A DNA stretch of 64,000 bases from Billgrantia aerodenitrificans (GCF_021404405.1 NZ_JABFTV010000002.1:310001-374000), one strand, 5' to 3'. Positions 43,148 to 53,100 are shown, counted from the stretch's first letter. Notes: a model not told the origin generated them from the letters alone. Translations and numbers: made by a program.

Positions 43148-44086
43148 TTAGTCGGCGCTCTTCAAAGCGGTGCGTCGCCTGGTCCAGGAGATCAAGCGTT
43201 GCCACCAGCCTCGTTCGGAGTGCTGCGGATGTCGTGCTGGCTTCTGGTGTGGGGGGCGGGTGAGAAATTCAGCGATGGGGGCTACCTGGCTACTACGGTC
43301 GAGCATCGGCGCATGGCCGCAGCCGGGGACTTCCAGAGTAACCAGGTCGGGCTGTGCCTTGGCCATGCTCACGACACTATCGGCATCCAGCAGCGGCGAT
43401 TCGGCGCCGCGTATTACCATCAGCGGGCAGTTGATCGCTCGCCAGTCGGCCCAGGTGTCGCGTGGTGTGTCGTTGATGAATTGTTCGGCGATGCGGGGAT
43501 CGTAATGGTAGGTCCAGCTGCCGTCAGGCAGACGCCTTGCGCTGCCAAGTGCCAGTTGACGCCAGGCTTCGTCTCCCTCGATGCCGAAACCGTGATAATG
43601 CTCGGTCAGCTCGGCTTGCAGCTGAGCGAAGGTGGTGAAACGATGCGGTCTGCCGAAATAGAGTGCCAACTGCATCAAGCCTTGGGGATTCAACTCGGGG
43701 CCGACGTCGTTCAGCACCAGACGTTCTATGCGATGCGAGCTTTCAGTTTCGGCAGCCAGGAGCATTCCCAACAGCCCACCCATCGAGGTTCCGACCCAGG
43801 GCACTCGCTCCAGTTCGAAGTGATCCAGCACGGCCAGTGCTACATTCATGTAATTGCGATAGAGATAGTCTTTCGATGGAATGGGCGACCAGCTCGAAAG
43901 CCCTCGTCCGGGGGTGTCCGGAGCCAGCACACGCCACTCAGGACCGAGTGTGCGGGCGAATTTTTCGAAATCGCCACCGTGGCGTGCCAGCCCATGCCAG
44001 GCGATAACGGTTTTCGGCGCCTCCGGGTGCCAGATGCGCACCGCTATCTCCAAGTCTTTCAGCGTGACCAGTTCCATCACATCCAT
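43148..44086 (-). CDS. Alpha/beta-fold hydrolase
   Basis: This 312-residue serine hydrolase has oxyanion-region HGLARHGGDF (about 31), nucleophile elbow GTSMGG (about 99), a charge-relay Asp near ESPLLDAD and catalytic His in GCGHAPML (about 265). A basic Trp/Arg-rich C-terminal tail (GWWQRLISWTRRR) may bring it to the membrane. No substrate can be proposed. It stands alone, diverging from the efflux operon. Confidence 0.85.
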   Translation of the reverse strand: MDVMELVTLKDLEIAVRIWHPEAPKTVIAWHGLARHGGDFEKFARTLGPEWRVLAPDTPGRGLSSWSPIPSKDYLYRNYMNVALAVLDHFELERVPWVGTSMGGLLGMLLAAETESSHRIERLVLNDVGPELNPQGLMQLALYFGRPHRFTTFAQLQAELTEHYHGFGIEGDEAWRQLALGSARRLPDGSWTYHYDPRIAEQFINDTPRDTWADWRAINCPLMVIRGAESPLLDADSVVSMAKAQPDLVTLEVPGCGHAPMLDRSSQVAPIAEFLTRPPHQKPARHPQHSERGWWQRLISWTRRRTALKSAD

Positions 44087-44188
44087 TTATATCGACCTCC
44101 GTCGCCACCTTATGCTGCTTTGCAGCATAACCTGTTTTCTCGGTCCTCGCCTTACCTAGGGGGAACGAGGGAAACGGGGTAAGGCTAG

Positions 44189-44212
44189 TATACATACAAG
44201 GTTGTAGATATA
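44189..44212. promoter_or_regulatory. AcrR-like palindromic operator before the RND operon
   Basis: TATACATACAA (44189-44199) and TTGTAGATATA (44202-44212) form an inverted repeat with 9 of 11 positions matching, spacer GG. It closely resembles the acrAB/ttgABC operators bound by AcrR/TtgR TetR-family repressors, and such a repressor is encoded at 48692-49318. It lies 89 bp before the adaptor gene. Confidence 0.7.
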
Positions 44213-44300
44213 ATCCATCGCCAGCTAATCACCTGCCCGTGCGACCCCTGCTACAAGGCGTGTTGCTCTGACGAACCACGATATCCAGCGGAGATCCAAT

Positions 44301-45530
44301 ATGCATTTGTCACTTCCGGGAGCGCGCCTTCCCGTGAAATGGATACTGGCTGTCGGCCTCTTGGTCTCCCTGCTGGCAGGGTGCGAGCAGAATGGAAACG
44401 GCGGAGCTCCCGCCGGCGCCGGTGGACGCCCGCCGCCCGATGTCTACGTACAGCGCGTGGAGCCGCGTTCGGTCGATGTGGTGGAGGAGTATGCCGCCCG
44501 TGTGCGCGGCTCGCGGGAAGTGGAAGTGCGCGCTCGTGTGCAGGGCATCCTGGAAGAGCGCCTCTATACCGAAGGCCAGGTCGTGGAAGCCGGCGAGCCG
44601 CTGTTTCGTATCGACCGTGAGCCGTACCAGATCGAGCTGCAGCGCGCCCGGGCGGAGCTGGCCAATGCCCAGGCCGAGCTGAACCAGACTCAGCGCGAGT
44701 GGCGGCGTATCTCGACGCTGTTCCAGCAGAACGCCGTCAGCGAGCGCGAGCGCGACTCGGCGCTTTCTGCTCGCGAGCTGGCCGAGGCGCGCTACGCTCT
44801 GGCCGAGTCCGGCGTGGCTACTGCCGAGCTCAACCTCGACTACACCGAGGTGCGCGCGCCGCTGGCCGGCATGACCGGGCTCGAGAGTTTCCCCGAGGGC
44901 AGCCTGATCGAGCGGGGCACGCTGCTGACCACGGTGACCCAGCAGGACCCGGTACACGTGCGATTCTCGCTGCCCGAGGGCGATGCCGCTCTGCAGCGAG
45001 CGGCCCGGCGCGCCCTGTCCGCCAATGGTCAGTCCGAGCAGCGTGAGGCGCTGCTGACCCTGCCCGACGGCCGCGCCTACGAAGAGAGTGGGGTGGTGGA
45101 CTTCACCGACAGCACCATCGATCCGCGTACCGGCAGTGTGTCGGCCCGCGCCGTGTTCCCCAACCCTCAGGGAGAAGTGGTACCGGGGCAGTTCGTGCGC
45201 GTTCGCGTGCTGGTGCAGGAGCTCGAAGACGTCTTTCTGATACCCCAGCAGGCGGTGGGGCAAGGGCCTCAGGGAGCGCGCGTCTTCGTCGTCGAGGACG
45301 ATACCGCTCACGCACGTACCGTGGAGCTCGGCCCCGTCATCGACGGTCGCCAGGTGGTGCTGACCGGCCTCGAGGCCGATCAGCGCATCGTGGTCAACGG
45401 TCTGGTGGGTCTGCAGGATGGCATGTCGGTTCGGGTCAATGAATTGAGCCCCGAAGAGGCTCAGCAGGCGGCTGAAGAGGCCGAGGCCTCGGCGGCGGAA
45501 GCCGAAGCCGAGACCGACGAGGAGGCGTAA
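44301..45530 (+). CDS. RND efflux periplasmic adaptor lipoprotein (AcrA/MexA family)
   Basis: This 409-residue membrane-fusion protein has a lipoprotein signal with lipobox LLAGC (Cys about 28). The lipoyl halves flank an alpha-hairpin coiled coil ([23 protein letters not shown] to [19 protein letters not shown], about 113-180). The beta-barrel motif [13 protein letters not shown] and a Glu/Ala-rich tail follow. It links the AcrB-type pump to an outer-membrane channel, which is not encoded here. Its stop overlaps the pump start by one base. Confidence 0.93.
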   Translation: MHLSLPGARLPVKWILAVGLLVSLLAGCEQNGNGGAPAGAGGRPPPDVYVQRVEPRSVDVVEEYAARVRGSREVEVRARVQGILEERLYTEGQVVEAGEPLFRIDREPYQIELQRARAELANAQAELNQTQREWRRISTLFQQNAVSERERDSALSARELAEARYALAESGVATAELNLDYTEVRAPLAGMTGLESFPEGSLIERGTLLTTVTQQDPVHVRFSLPEGDAALQRAARRALSANGQSEQREALLTLPDGRAYEESGVVDFTDSTIDPRTGSVSARAVFPNPQGEVVPGQFVRVRVLVQELEDVFLIPQQAVGQGPQGARVFVVEDDTAHARTVELGPVIDGRQVVLTGLEADQRIVVNGLVGLQDGMSVRVNELSPEEAQQAAEEAEASAAEAEAETDEEA

Positions 45531-48500
45531 TGCTCAGGTTCTTCATCGACCGGCCGATCTTCTCCTCGGTCATCTCGATCATCATCGTGCTGGTGGGCAC
45601 GGCGGCGCTGCGCGCGCTGCCGGTGGAGCAATATCCCAACGTGGTGCCGCCCGAGGTCGTGGTCCAGGCCCAGTATCCCGGTGCCAGCGCTCAGGTGATT
45701 GCCGAGACCGTGGCCGCCCCGCTGGAACAGGAGATCAACGGCGTCGACGACATGCTCTACATGGAATCGACGGCTACCGATGCCGGCAGTTTGCAGATCA
45801 CCGTCTCGTTCGAGATGGGCACCGACCCGGACCAGGCAGCGATCAACGTCAACAACCGGGTGCAGGCCGCCCTCTCACGGCTGCCGCAGCAGGTGCAGAC
45901 GCTGGGCGTGCGCGTCGAGGCGCGCTCCACCAACATGCTCATGGTGCCGGTACTGTATTCGCCGGATGGCTCCCGCGACCCGCTATTTCTCTCCAACTAC
46001 GCGCTGCTCAACGTGCTCGACGAGCTGGTGCGTCTGCCCGGGGTGGGCGATGCCTCGCTGTTCGGCGCCCAGGACTACTCCATGCGCGTGTGGCTGTCGC
46101 CGGACAAGCTGGCGCAGTACGACCTGACGCCTTCCGACGTAGCCGCCTCCATTCGCGAGCAGAACGCCCAGTTTGCCGCCGGTAGCATCGGCGCGCAGCC
46201 GGCCCCAGAAGAAGTGGCCTTCACCTTCGCCGTTTCCACCCCAGGCCAGCTGTCCGAGCCGGAGGAGTTCGAACGCATCATCCTGCGCGCCGACGAGCAG
46301 GGTGGCACCCTGCGTCTGGGCGACGTGGCACGTGTCGAGCTGGGCTCGCAGAGCTACGCATTCTCTGCCACCTACAACGGCCAGGGCGCAGTGCCCATGG
46401 GTGTGTACCTGCAGCCTGGCGCCAACGCGCTGGATACCGCCACGGCGGTACACGAGGCACTGGAGAACATGTCCTCGCGCTTCCCCGAGGGGGTTGGGTA
46501 CGTCGTGCCCTACGACACCACGGAGTTCGTCGAGATCTCCATTCGTGAGGTATTCATCACGCTGCTGATCGCGGTAGCGCTGGTGGTGGTGGTGACCTTC
46601 GTCTTCCTCCAGCACCTGCGTGCAACCCTGATCCCGGTGGTGGCGATTCCGGTGTCGCTGATCGGTACCTTCGCCGGCATGCTGGCGCTGGGCTTCTCCA
46701 TCAACATGCTCACCCTGTTCGGGCTGGTACTGGCCATCGGTATCGTGGTGGACAACGCCATCATCGTGCTGGAAAACGTCGACAGACTGATCAAGGAGCA
46801 GGGCTTCAAGGCGCGGGATGCCGCCGTGGAGACCATGAAGCAGGTCGCCGGTGCGGTGGTGTCGTCGACCCTGGTGCTGGTGGCGGTATTTGCACCGGTC
46901 ACCTTCCTGGGCGGGCTCACCGGTGAGCTCTATCGGCAGTTCGCCGTGACCATCGCCATTTCGGTGGTGGTGTCCGGCGTGGTGGCGCTCACGCTCACGC
47001 CGGCCATGTGCGCGTTGATGCTCGACAAGCAGAAGCACGAAGTGGCCAAGCCCTTCCAGTGGTTCAACGCCGCCTTCGACAAGCTTACCAACGGCTTCGC
47101 CTGGCTGGTGAGCAAGCTGCTGCGCCATGCGCTGCTGGGCATGGTGCTGTTCATCGGTGTGATCGCCCTGACGCTGTTCTCGCTGACTCGTCTACCCTCC
47201 GGCCTGGTGCCGCAGGAAGACCAGGGTACGGCGCTGGTGGTCTACAATCTGCCGCCGGCCTCGGCGCTGCCGCGTACCGAGGCGGTGCGCGATCAGATCA
47301 CGCAGATGCTGCTGGGCATGGACGAGGTGGATCAGTTCACCACGGTGGCGGGCTTCGACATGATCGCGGGCTCGCTGCGCACCAATGCGGGTATCGGTTT
47401 TGCCAATCTCGCCGATTGGGGCGATCGCACCGGGCCGGGGCAGGACGCCGCTTCCGTGGCCGGACGCATCATCGGCATGGGAGCCGGTATTCCCGAGGCG
47501 ATGGTGATCGCCTTCACGCCGCCCCCGATCATGGGGCTTTCTCTCACCGGCGGGGTAGAGGGCTACCTCGAGGTGAGTGGCGACGTGACCACCGAGGAGC
47601 TGGAAACGCTCGGTCAGCGGCTCAGTGCAGCTGCCAACGAGCGGCCGGAATTGACCAACGCGCGCATCACCCTGGACAGTGGCATTCCCCGCTATCGTGC
47701 CGCAGTGGACCGTGAGAAGGCACGGGCCATGGGCGTGCCGATCAACCAGGTGTTCGAGGCGATGCAGAGCACCTTCGGTTCGCTCTACGTCAACGATTTC
47801 ACCCTGGCGGGGCGCAACTGGCAGGTCAACCTGCAGTCCGAGGGCGAGTTCCGCAGCCAGCCTGAGGATCTCAACAAGGTCTTCGTGCGTTCGGAGTACG
47901 GCGAGATGCTGCCGCTCTCGAGTCTGGTGAGCCTGGAGCGCACCAGCGGGCCGGACATCATCAACCGCTTCAACGTCAACAGCGCGGTCAACTTCCTTGC
48001 CGACGCGGCCCCGGGCTATACCACCGGCCAGGCCAAGGAAGCGATGGAGGAGGTCGCCGCCCAGGTGCTCGATGCCAACAGCTCGCTGGGCTGGATCGGT
48101 GAGGCCTACCAGCTCGATGCCGCCGCCGGTGCGGGTGGGCTCGCCTTCGGCCTGGCCATGGTGATGGTGTTCCTGATCCTGGCCGCCCAGTACGAGCGCT
48201 GGACCCTGCCGATTGCGGTGGCCACGGCGGTACCCTTCGGCGTGCTGGGAGCGGCGCTGGCAGCCATGCTGCGCGGTTTTCCCAACGACATCTACTTCCA
48301 GGTGGGGCTGCTGGTGCTGATCGGTCTGGCGGCGAAGAACGCCATCCTGATCGTCGAGTTCGCGGCGCAGAATCGACGCACCGGGATGAGCTCCTTCGAT
48401 GCGGCACTGGCCGCAGCCCAGCAGCGTTTCCGCGCCATCCTGATGACGGCACTGACCTTCATCATCGGCACCTTGCCGCTGGTATTCGCCACCGGAGCGG

Positions 48501-48670
48501 GGGCCAACAGCCGTCAGGAGATCGGTACCGTGGTAGTGGGCGGCATGATCATGGCCAGTTCGCTGGCGCTGATCTTCGTGCCGTTGGCCTACAAGGTGAT
48601 GGAAGATCTGGCTACCTGGCGGCGTGAGCGCAGCCAGCGCAACGCAGAGGGCAAGGCAAGCCGGGCATGA
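45530..48670 (+). CDS. RND multidrug efflux transporter (AcrB/MexB, HAE1 family)
   Basis: This 1046-residue inner-membrane pump starts [20 protein letters not shown] and has the HAE1 layout of 12 spans with two large periplasmic loops. TM4 carries the proton-relay motif [16 protein letters not shown] (Asp pair), and the C-terminal half has [14 protein letters not shown] with the conserved Lys. Drug-type RND membership (rather than heavy-metal CusA) is shown by these motifs and by length. It pairs with the adaptor upstream and is ended by a short stem-loop shared with the converging TetR gene. Confidence 0.95.
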   Translation: MLRFFIDRPIFSSVISIIIVLVGTAALRALPVEQYPNVVPPEVVVQAQYPGASAQVIAETVAAPLEQEINGVDDMLYMESTATDAGSLQITVSFEMGTDPDQAAINVNNRVQAALSRLPQQVQTLGVRVEARSTNMLMVPVLYSPDGSRDPLFLSNYALLNVLDELVRLPGVGDASLFGAQDYSMRVWLSPDKLAQYDLTPSDVAASIREQNAQFAAGSIGAQPAPEEVAFTFAVSTPGQLSEPEEFERIILRADEQGGTLRLGDVARVELGSQSYAFSATYNGQGAVPMGVYLQPGANALDTATAVHEALENMSSRFPEGVGYVVPYDTTEFVEISIREVFITLLIAVALVVVVTFVFLQHLRATLIPVVAIPVSLIGTFAGMLALGFSINMLTLFGLVLAIGIVVDNAIIVLENVDRLIKEQGFKARDAAVETMKQVAGAVVSSTLVLVAVFAPVTFLGGLTGELYRQFAVTIAISVVVSGVVALTLTPAMCALMLDKQKHEVAKPFQWFNAAFDKLTNGFAWLVSKLLRHALLGMVLFIGVIALTLFSLTRLPSGLVPQEDQGTALVVYNLPPASALPRTEAVRDQITQMLLGMDEVDQFTTVAGFDMIAGSLRTNAGIGFANLADWGDRTGPGQDAASVAGRIIGMGAGIPEAMVIAFTPPPIMGLSLTGGVEGYLEVSGDVTTEELETLGQRLSAAANERPELTNARITLDSGIPRYRAAVDREKARAMGVPINQVFEAMQSTFGSLYVNDFTLAGRNWQVNLQSEGEFRSQPEDLNKVFVRSEYGEMLPLSSLVSLERTSGPDIINRFNVNSAVNFLADAAPGYTTGQAKEAMEEVAAQVLDANSSLGWIGEAYQLDAAAGAGGLAFGLAMVMVFLILAAQYERWTLPIAVATAVPFGVLGAALAAMLRGFPNDIYFQVGLLVLIGLAAKNAILIVEFAAQNRRTGMSSFDAALAAAQQRFRAILMTALTFIIGTLPLVFATGAGANSRQEIGTVVVGGMIMASSLALIFVPLAYKVMEDLATWRRERSQRNAEGKASRA

Positions 48671-48678
48671 TGCCCGGC
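48660..48678. terminator. Short palindromic stem-loop between converging pump and repressor genes
   Basis: GCCGGGC (48660-48666) and GCCCGGC (48672-48678) form a 7-bp stem with loop ATGAT, overlapping the stop codon of the pump gene. There is no T-tract. Confidence 0.5.
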
Positions 48679-48691
48679 CAGGCCGCCGGGG

Positions 48692-49318
48692 TCAGGGCGA
48701 CTCCGGCGCCTGTGCCAGCAGCATGAGCTGCGTATCGACCAGCTGCGTGCCGCGTTCGATGAGCGAGAAGTGCTCGTGGTTGCGCAGCCAGTCGTGAAAC
48801 AGCCCACCGAGGGTCGCCTGCAGTAGCCGGGCGGCGACTTCCGGCGAGAGATCGTGTCGCAAATGGCCCATGCCGGCAGCGGCGGTGAAGTACTCGATGA
48901 GAGCGCCGCACGCCTCCTGGGCAATCTCGTTCTGCATGGCCAGCGGATCGATCTCACCGAAGGTTTCGCAGTGGTGAATCAGAATGGCGTGCACGCGCCG
49001 ATAGCGTGGCTGTTCGAGGCGGGCGAAACCGCGGTGGCAGGCCTGACGAATGGCTTCCAGCGGGCGCTCGGCCAGTCCCGGATCGCCGATCTCCTCGACC
49101 AACTCCTCGAACGGCATACGCACCCGCAGCAGCATGGCCCGGAACAGGTCGGCCTTGTTCTTGAAGTGCCAATAGACGGCGCCGCGGGTCACGCCGGCCT
49201 CGCGGGCGATCTGCTCCAGCGAGGTACGTGCCACTCCGCGCTCGAGAAACACCTCTTCCGCAGCATCGAGCAGAGCTTCGCGGGTGGCGGCGGCTTCCGC
49301 CTTGGTACGTCGCGCCAT
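48692..49318 (-). CDS. TetR-family repressor (AcrR/TtgR-like)
   Basis: This 208-residue regulator has an N-terminal TetR HTH (TREALLDAAEEVFLERGVARTSLEQIAREAGVTRGAVYWHFKNK, about 12-55) in which GAVYWHF is characteristic of AcrR/MtrR/TtgR. The C-terminal domain binds drugs. It converges on the pump gene it probably represses; the matching operator lies at 44189-44212. Confidence 0.9.
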   Translation of the reverse strand: MARRTKAEAAATREALLDAAEEVFLERGVARTSLEQIAREAGVTRGAVYWHFKNKADLFRAMLLRVRMPFEELVEEIGDPGLAERPLEAIRQACHRGFARLEQPRYRRVHAILIHHCETFGEIDPLAMQNEIAQEACGALIEYFTAAAGMGHLRHDLSPEVAARLLQATLGGLFHDWLRNHEHFSLIERGTQLVDTQLMLLAQAPESP

Positions 49319-49446
49319 GGTGTGTGGTGTCTCCTCAGGCCTCGCTTTTGCGCCATTCTATCGTAGCGGCGCACGTCTTACCTTCACCTGTGTATGGTCT
49401 TGCCCCGCTATGCTCGTATTCCACGGTGGGGCAGGGTATAACAGAG

Positions 49447-49459
49447 CGAACACTGTTCG
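49447..49459. promoter_or_regulatory. Perfect palindrome just before the aspartoacylase-like gene
   Basis: CGAACA-C-TGTTCG is a 13-bp perfect dyad. It follows a -10-like TATAAC (49437-49442) by 4 bp and precedes the ATG at 49476 by 16 bp, a typical repressor position over the transcription start. The regulator is unknown. Confidence 0.45.
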
Positions 49460-49475
49460 TATTGGAATCAAGGCC

Positions 49476-50507
49476 ATGCCCCGCGCACCCTTCGTGCTTG
49501 CCGGTGTCACCATCAAGCCCGGCAGTCGCCTTCAAGTCGACGTTCCGGTGGCGCGGCTCTATACCCACGCTCCGCTGCACATCCCTGTGGAAGTGGTGCA
49601 TGGCCGACGCCAGGGGCCGGTCATGCTGGTGTGCGGCGGCATTCATGGCGACGAGATCAACAGCGTCGAGATCGTGCGCCGGCTGATGCGCTCCAAGCAG
49701 ATCCAGGGCCTGCACGGCACCTTGATCGCCGTGCCCATCGTCAACGTGTTCGGCTTCATGCAGCACAGCCGCTACCTGCCCGACCGGCGCGACCTCAACC
49801 GCTGCTTTCCCGGCAGCGAGACGGGCTCGCTGGGGGCGCGGGTGGCCGCTCTCTTTCGCGAGCAGATCGTCGATCACGCCACCCACATCATCGACCTTCA
49901 CACCGGGGCCATTCACCGCACCAACCTGCCGCAGATCCGCGCCCAGTTGAGCCCGGGCAGTGAGACCGAGCGCATGGCCAACGCCTTCGGCGCGCCGGTG
50001 ATCCTCAATGCGGAACTGCGCGAAGGCAGCTTGCGCCATTACGCCCAGAATCGAGGCATCCCGGTGCTCACCTACGAGGCCGGCGAAGCGCTGCGTTTCG
50101 ACGAGTGGGCGATTACCCCTGGGGTGCGGGGTGTACTGAGGGTCATGCGGCGGCTGGGCATGCTGGCGGGCGAACATCGGCGTCGGCCACCCCCTGCTGC
50201 CGAACTGGCCAATGGCTCGAGCTGGGCCCGGGCGCCCATCGACGGCATCCTGCGGCCCAAGGTGCGTCTCGGCGCGCGGGTGAGCAAGGGCGACGTGCTG
50301 GGCAAGGTGGCGGACCCCTTCGGCAACGCCGAAGCCTGCGTGAAGGCCATGGCCGACGGCATCGTGATCGGCGTGAGCCGCCTACCGCTGGCCAACGAAG
50401 GCGAGGCGCTGTTCCACATTGCCCGCTTCGACGCCATCGAAGAGGCCGAAAGCGCCATCGAGACCTTCCACTCCAGCCTCGAGCCGCCCCCCGACCCGCT
50501 CTATTGA
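49476..50507 (+). CDS. Succinylglutamate desuccinylase/aspartoacylase family protein
   Basis: This 343-residue M14-type zinc amidohydrolase has zinc ligands in GGIHGDE (about 50-56; His and Glu) and the second His in IDLHTG (about 146). The conserved Asn-Arg segment is PDRRDLNRCFPG (about 104-115). The C-terminal half carries a biotinyl/lipoyl-like beta barrel (ILRPKVRLGARVSKGDVLGKVADPFG). This matches the AstE/AspA-like group of unknown substrate (deacylation of an N-acyl amino acid). ATG 49476 is chosen over an upstream frame that runs into the divergent tetR promoter. Confidence 0.85.
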   Translation: MPRAPFVLAGVTIKPGSRLQVDVPVARLYTHAPLHIPVEVVHGRRQGPVMLVCGGIHGDEINSVEIVRRLMRSKQIQGLHGTLIAVPIVNVFGFMQHSRYLPDRRDLNRCFPGSETGSLGARVAALFREQIVDHATHIIDLHTGAIHRTNLPQIRAQLSPGSETERMANAFGAPVILNAELREGSLRHYAQNRGIPVLTYEAGEALRFDEWAITPGVRGVLRVMRRLGMLAGEHRRRPPPAAELANGSSWARAPIDGILRPKVRLGARVSKGDVLGKVADPFGNAEACVKAMADGIVIGVSRLPLANEGEALFHIARFDAIEEAESAIETFHSSLEPPPDPLY

Positions 50508-50513
50508 GGCCGC

Positions 50514-51557
50514 TCAGGCCGTTTCGGCAGTCTCCCGCTCCGGTACCAGGCTCAGCGCATCGTCGAACACCCGCAGGCAGGCGCCGTCCAGGTGGCCGTT
50601 TTCGGAGAGATGACGACGGAAACGACGCCCGCCCGGCTGGCCCTGGAACAGGCCCAGCAGGTGGCGGGTCACGTGATTGAGCTTGGCACCTTCCTCGAGC
50701 CGGCGGGCGATGTAGGGGCGGAACGCCCTGGCTGCGGCGTGGCGGCTCTCGGCCGGCCCCTCGACGCCGTAGATGGCCCGATCCACCCCGGCCAGCAGCC
50801 AGGGGTTCTGATAGGCCTCGCGGCCCACCATCACGCTGTCGACGCTATCGAGCTGCTCACGGCACTCGTCCAGCGTCTTGATGCCGCCGTTGATGCCGAT
50901 GTGCAGCTCCGGCCGGCTGGCCTTCAGGCGGTGTACGCGGGAGTAGTTGAGCGGCGGGATGTCGCGGTTCTCCTTGGGCGAGAGACCCTGCAGCCACGCC
51001 TTGCGCGCATGCACGATGAACACTTCGCAGCCGGCGTCCGCCACCTGAGCGATGAAGCGCTCCAGATCGGCATCCTCGTCCTGGTCGTCGATACCGATAC
51101 GGCACTTCACCGTGACCGGGATCTTCACCGCCTCGCGCATGGCGCGCACCGCTGCCGCCACCTTATCCGGGTGACCCATCAGGCAGGCGCCGATCATGTT
51201 GTTCTGCACCCGGTCGCTGGGGCAGCCGACGTTGAGGTTCACCTCGTCGTAGCCCCATTCCTCGGCAATCGCCGCGCACTCCGCCAGCTCGCCCGGGTCG
51301 CTGCCGCCCAGCTGCAGCGCAATGGGGTGCTCCACCTCGTCGTAGCCGAGAAAACGTTCCCGCGGGCTGCCGTGCAGAATGGCACCGGTGGTCACCATCT
51401 CGGTATACAGCAGCGCCTGGCGAGTCAGGGTGCGAGCGAAAGCCCGGTAATCACGGGTCGTCCAGTCCATCATCGGCGCGACGGAGAACGTCCTATCCAG
51501 CGCAGGGCGCGTCGTGCCAGTATTCATGCGGGTTGTGGCAGTTGCCTTCTCAGTCAT
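50514..51557 (-). CDS. dusA: tRNA-dihydrouridine(20/20a) synthase
   Basis: This 347-residue flavoenzyme reduces U20/U20a in the tRNA D-loop. Family motifs are SVAPMMDWTTRDYR near the N-terminus, NVGCPSDRVQ (catalytic Cys, about 110), VKCRIGID and INGGIKTLDEC (FMN binding, about 222-232). The YTEMVTTGAI stretch and the length fit DusA rather than DusB or DusC. dusA 5' ends are known integration hot spots; the DNA upstream of this start (51558-51833) is AT-richer and non-coding and leads into a toxin-antitoxin pair. Confidence 0.94.
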   Translation of the reverse strand: MTEKATATTRMNTGTTRPALDRTFSVAPMMDWTTRDYRAFARTLTRQALLYTEMVTTGAILHGSPRERFLGYDEVEHPIALQLGGSDPGELAECAAIAEEWGYDEVNLNVGCPSDRVQNNMIGACLMGHPDKVAAAVRAMREAVKIPVTVKCRIGIDDQDEDADLERFIAQVADAGCEVFIVHARKAWLQGLSPKENRDIPPLNYSRVHRLKASRPELHIGINGGIKTLDECREQLDSVDSVMVGREAYQNPWLLAGVDRAIYGVEGPAESRHAAARAFRPYIARRLEEGAKLNHVTRHLLGLFQGQPGGRRFRRHLSENGHLDGACLRVFDDALSLVPERETAETA

Positions 51558-51830
51558 AACTGTTCATATTTACAGTGATTGTGCTGCGTTTTTCACGACG
51601 CGTTGGTACTTTTTTGGCACACGGGGCACTGGCGATTTGGCACATCGGTGGATGCGCGTGGCGACGATCAGGAAGCGTCGGAAACAGGGCAGTAGTTTCT
51701 CATACCTCGTGTGCGTACGCATCGCGCGTAAGCAGACCACAATCTAGGCAGTGTTCATGGGAGGCTAGGGATTGGGCAAGCTTACTCTCACGTCTACCTG
51801 CGTAGAGCTGGACACGATAATGCGTACCGG

Positions 51831-52133
51831 TCACACGGGAAACCCGTGATGGGTACCATCCGGCAACTCGATATCCAGGCGAACCTTCCCACCAATAGCT
51901 TCAACATAGCGCTTGAGAGAACTCAAGCGAAGATCCTGGCCGCTTTTCTCCATGCCGGCGATGGTCGGCTGCTTGACTCCGAGAGCCTCAGCCATTTCGG
52001 CCTGAGTCATTTCAACCAAGTGGCGAATTTCCGCAAGGCGTAGCTCCAGCAGCATCGCATCGGCCTTTTCCTTGGCGCGGTTGACGACCTCGGGGCTTTC
52101 GTTGGCAATGAGTTGGTCTAGTGTGCGGGCCAT
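51831..52133 (-). CDS. HigA-type XRE antitoxin
   Basis: This 100-residue protein has a helix-turn-helix at about 40-75 (MTQAEMAEALGVKQPTIAGMEK) and a C-terminal strand region, as in HigA/XRE antitoxins. It follows the toxin gene by 10 bp (toxin first, the HigBA order). A short hairpin (CACGGG-AAA-CCCGTG, 51834-51848) overlaps its last codons. It neutralises the toxin and represses the shared promoter. Confidence 0.85.
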   Translation of the reverse strand: MARTLDQLIANESPEVVNRAKEKADAMLLELRLAEIRHLVEMTQAEMAEALGVKQPTIAGMEKSGQDLRLSSLKRYVEAIGGKVRLDIELPDGTHHGFPV

Positions 52134-52143
52134 GGTTTACACC

Positions 52144-52494
52144 TCACTTCAGTGATTCCAGGTGAGCCGCGTATTCCCGGTCTGCCACTGGGATCATGTC
52201 ATCATAGAAACGTTTGTTGCCGGTCTTGTCACCAGCGCACAGCACGATACCTGCTCGCCGAGGGTCGAAGGCGAAGAAGGCCCTTAGCGGTCGCCCCTGG
52301 CTCTGGATCCTCAGCTCTTTCATGTTGCGATACTGTGAGCCGTTCACGGTGTCCGCGTGGGGCCGTGGCAACATCGGTCCCCTTTCCTTCAGCATCAAGA
52401 GCGCTGCCAGCACGTTCTCTCGGTCGGTCTCGTCCAACGAAAAGTACCACTCCTCAAACGTCCTGGTCTGCTCTATTTGCCACATGGGAATCAT
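52144..52494 (-). CDS. RelE/HigB-type (Gp49-like) toxin
   Basis: This 116-residue protein has the RelE-superfamily pattern of phage Gp49-like toxins: TFEEWYFSLDETDRENVLAALLML, MLPRPHADTVNGSQYRNMKELRIQ and the Arg/Phe-rich RPLRAFFAFDPRRAGIVLCAGDKTG. It is expected to cleave mRNA at the ribosome. It heads the pair with the HigA antitoxin; an operator-like palindrome lies just upstream. Confidence 0.85.
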   Translation of the reverse strand: MIPMWQIEQTRTFEEWYFSLDETDRENVLAALLMLKERGPMLPRPHADTVNGSQYRNMKELRIQSQGRPLRAFFAFDPRRAGIVLCAGDKTGNKRFYDDMIPVADREYAAHLESLK

Positions 52495-52500
52495 CCTTCG

Positions 52501-52536
52501 CCTATAGGGAGAAGGCTATATAGGTTTTTTCCTATA
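52501..52536 (-). promoter_or_regulatory. Toxin-antitoxin promoter/operator
   Basis: The palindrome CCTATAGG (52501-52508) and the spaced dyad TATAGG-N6-CCTATA (52519-52536) share the half-site CCTATA. They lie directly upstream of the toxin start, with an AT-rich -10-like segment (TATAAT read across 52532-52537). Autoregulation by the antitoxin is the expected function. Confidence 0.65.
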
Positions 52537-52590
52537 ATCAAGTCGGATTCCACATGTCGTCGAGATCGGGCAGGGGGCGTACGCCACGGG

Positions 52591-52788
52591 CTACTTCTTC
52601 TTCCTCATGAACGGGAGCACCTTGGCCATGGCATCCGCGAGCACCTGGTCGAGCGGTTTGTGCTCCAGGCTCACCGCAGCGCGTGCGGCGGTATAGGTCC
52701 CCTTGTACTCCCGGGCGATTTCGCTGTCGCTCATGCTGTCGGGCAGTTGCTCCTTCTCGCGGATCACGTCGATGACGGCCTTGTCCAT
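52591..52788 (-). CDS. Small hypothetical protein, 65 residues
   Basis: The second ATG (52788) is chosen because GGAGG lies 5 nt upstream; the first ATG (52800) has no such site. The product is a soluble, mostly helical protein (MDKAVIDVIREKEQLPDSMS, then HKPLDQVLADAMAKVLPFMRKKK) with a basic C-terminus. I do not recognise a family. It lies between the toxin-antitoxin pair and the first CsrB/RsmZ-like RNA. Confidence 0.5.
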   Translation of the reverse strand: MDKAVIDVIREKEQLPDSMSDSEIAREYKGTYTAARAAVSLEHKPLDQVLADAMAKVLPFMRKKK

Positions 52789-52872
52789 GTCGTCCTCCAT
52801 GTCGCGCCGTTCACTGTGAAGGGTAGTGCAGAGACGGGATGAGGGCCCAGCGGGCCGCCATTTCGAAGTGTT

Positions 52873-52890
52873 TGTAAGATATTTCCTACA
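52873..52890 (+). promoter_or_regulatory. GacA-type upstream activating site of RNA A
   Basis: TGTAAGATATTTCCTACA matches TGTAAG-NNATNN-CTTACA with one mismatch. It lies 66 nt before the -10-like TACCTT (52957-52962). The 23 nt after the site include a conserved CTTACG also present upstream of RNA B. Confidence 0.75.
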
Positions 52891-52964
52891 AAGCGAAGCG
52901 GCAATGTCTTACGTCGCTTCATATCGTGCGTTAAACCACGTTCCGCTTGGAGCGGCTACCTTAT

Positions 52965-53096
52965 GGATAACGGGGCAACGGAGAGCCCCTCAGGGAAGAC
53001 AGAGCAAAGGATTGTTCGGTACCAAGGATGCTCGAGCAGGATGCTTGAGAAGGTGGAAAGGAAGCGAAGATTCAGCCCGGCCTCACGGCCGGGTTT
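52965..53096 (+). ncRNA. CsrB/RsmZ-family CsrA-sponge RNA (copy A)
   Basis: This RNA of about 130 nt has seven GGA motifs, mostly in loops. Stem 1 is GGGGC/GCCCC (52972-52989) with GGA in the loop; then unpaired CAGGGAAG; stem 2 GAGCAA-AGGA-TTGTTC (53002-53017); stem 3 CTCGAGC-AGGAT-GCTTGAG (53031-53049); then GTGGAAAGGAAGCGAAG; then a terminator stem CCCGGCC/GGCCGGG (53076-53093) with tail TTTCG. CsrA binds apical GGA loops, so this RNA should sequester CsrA/RsmA under GacS/GacA control. The two other copies preserve the same stems with compensatory changes. The terminator abuts the umuC stop codon. Confidence 0.85.
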
Positions 53097-53100
53097 CGCG

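Noticed and set aside
51558..51833. dusA-targeted integrated element
   Set aside because: No integrase and no repeat of the dusA 5' end can be seen; only a small toxin-antitoxin pair follows.
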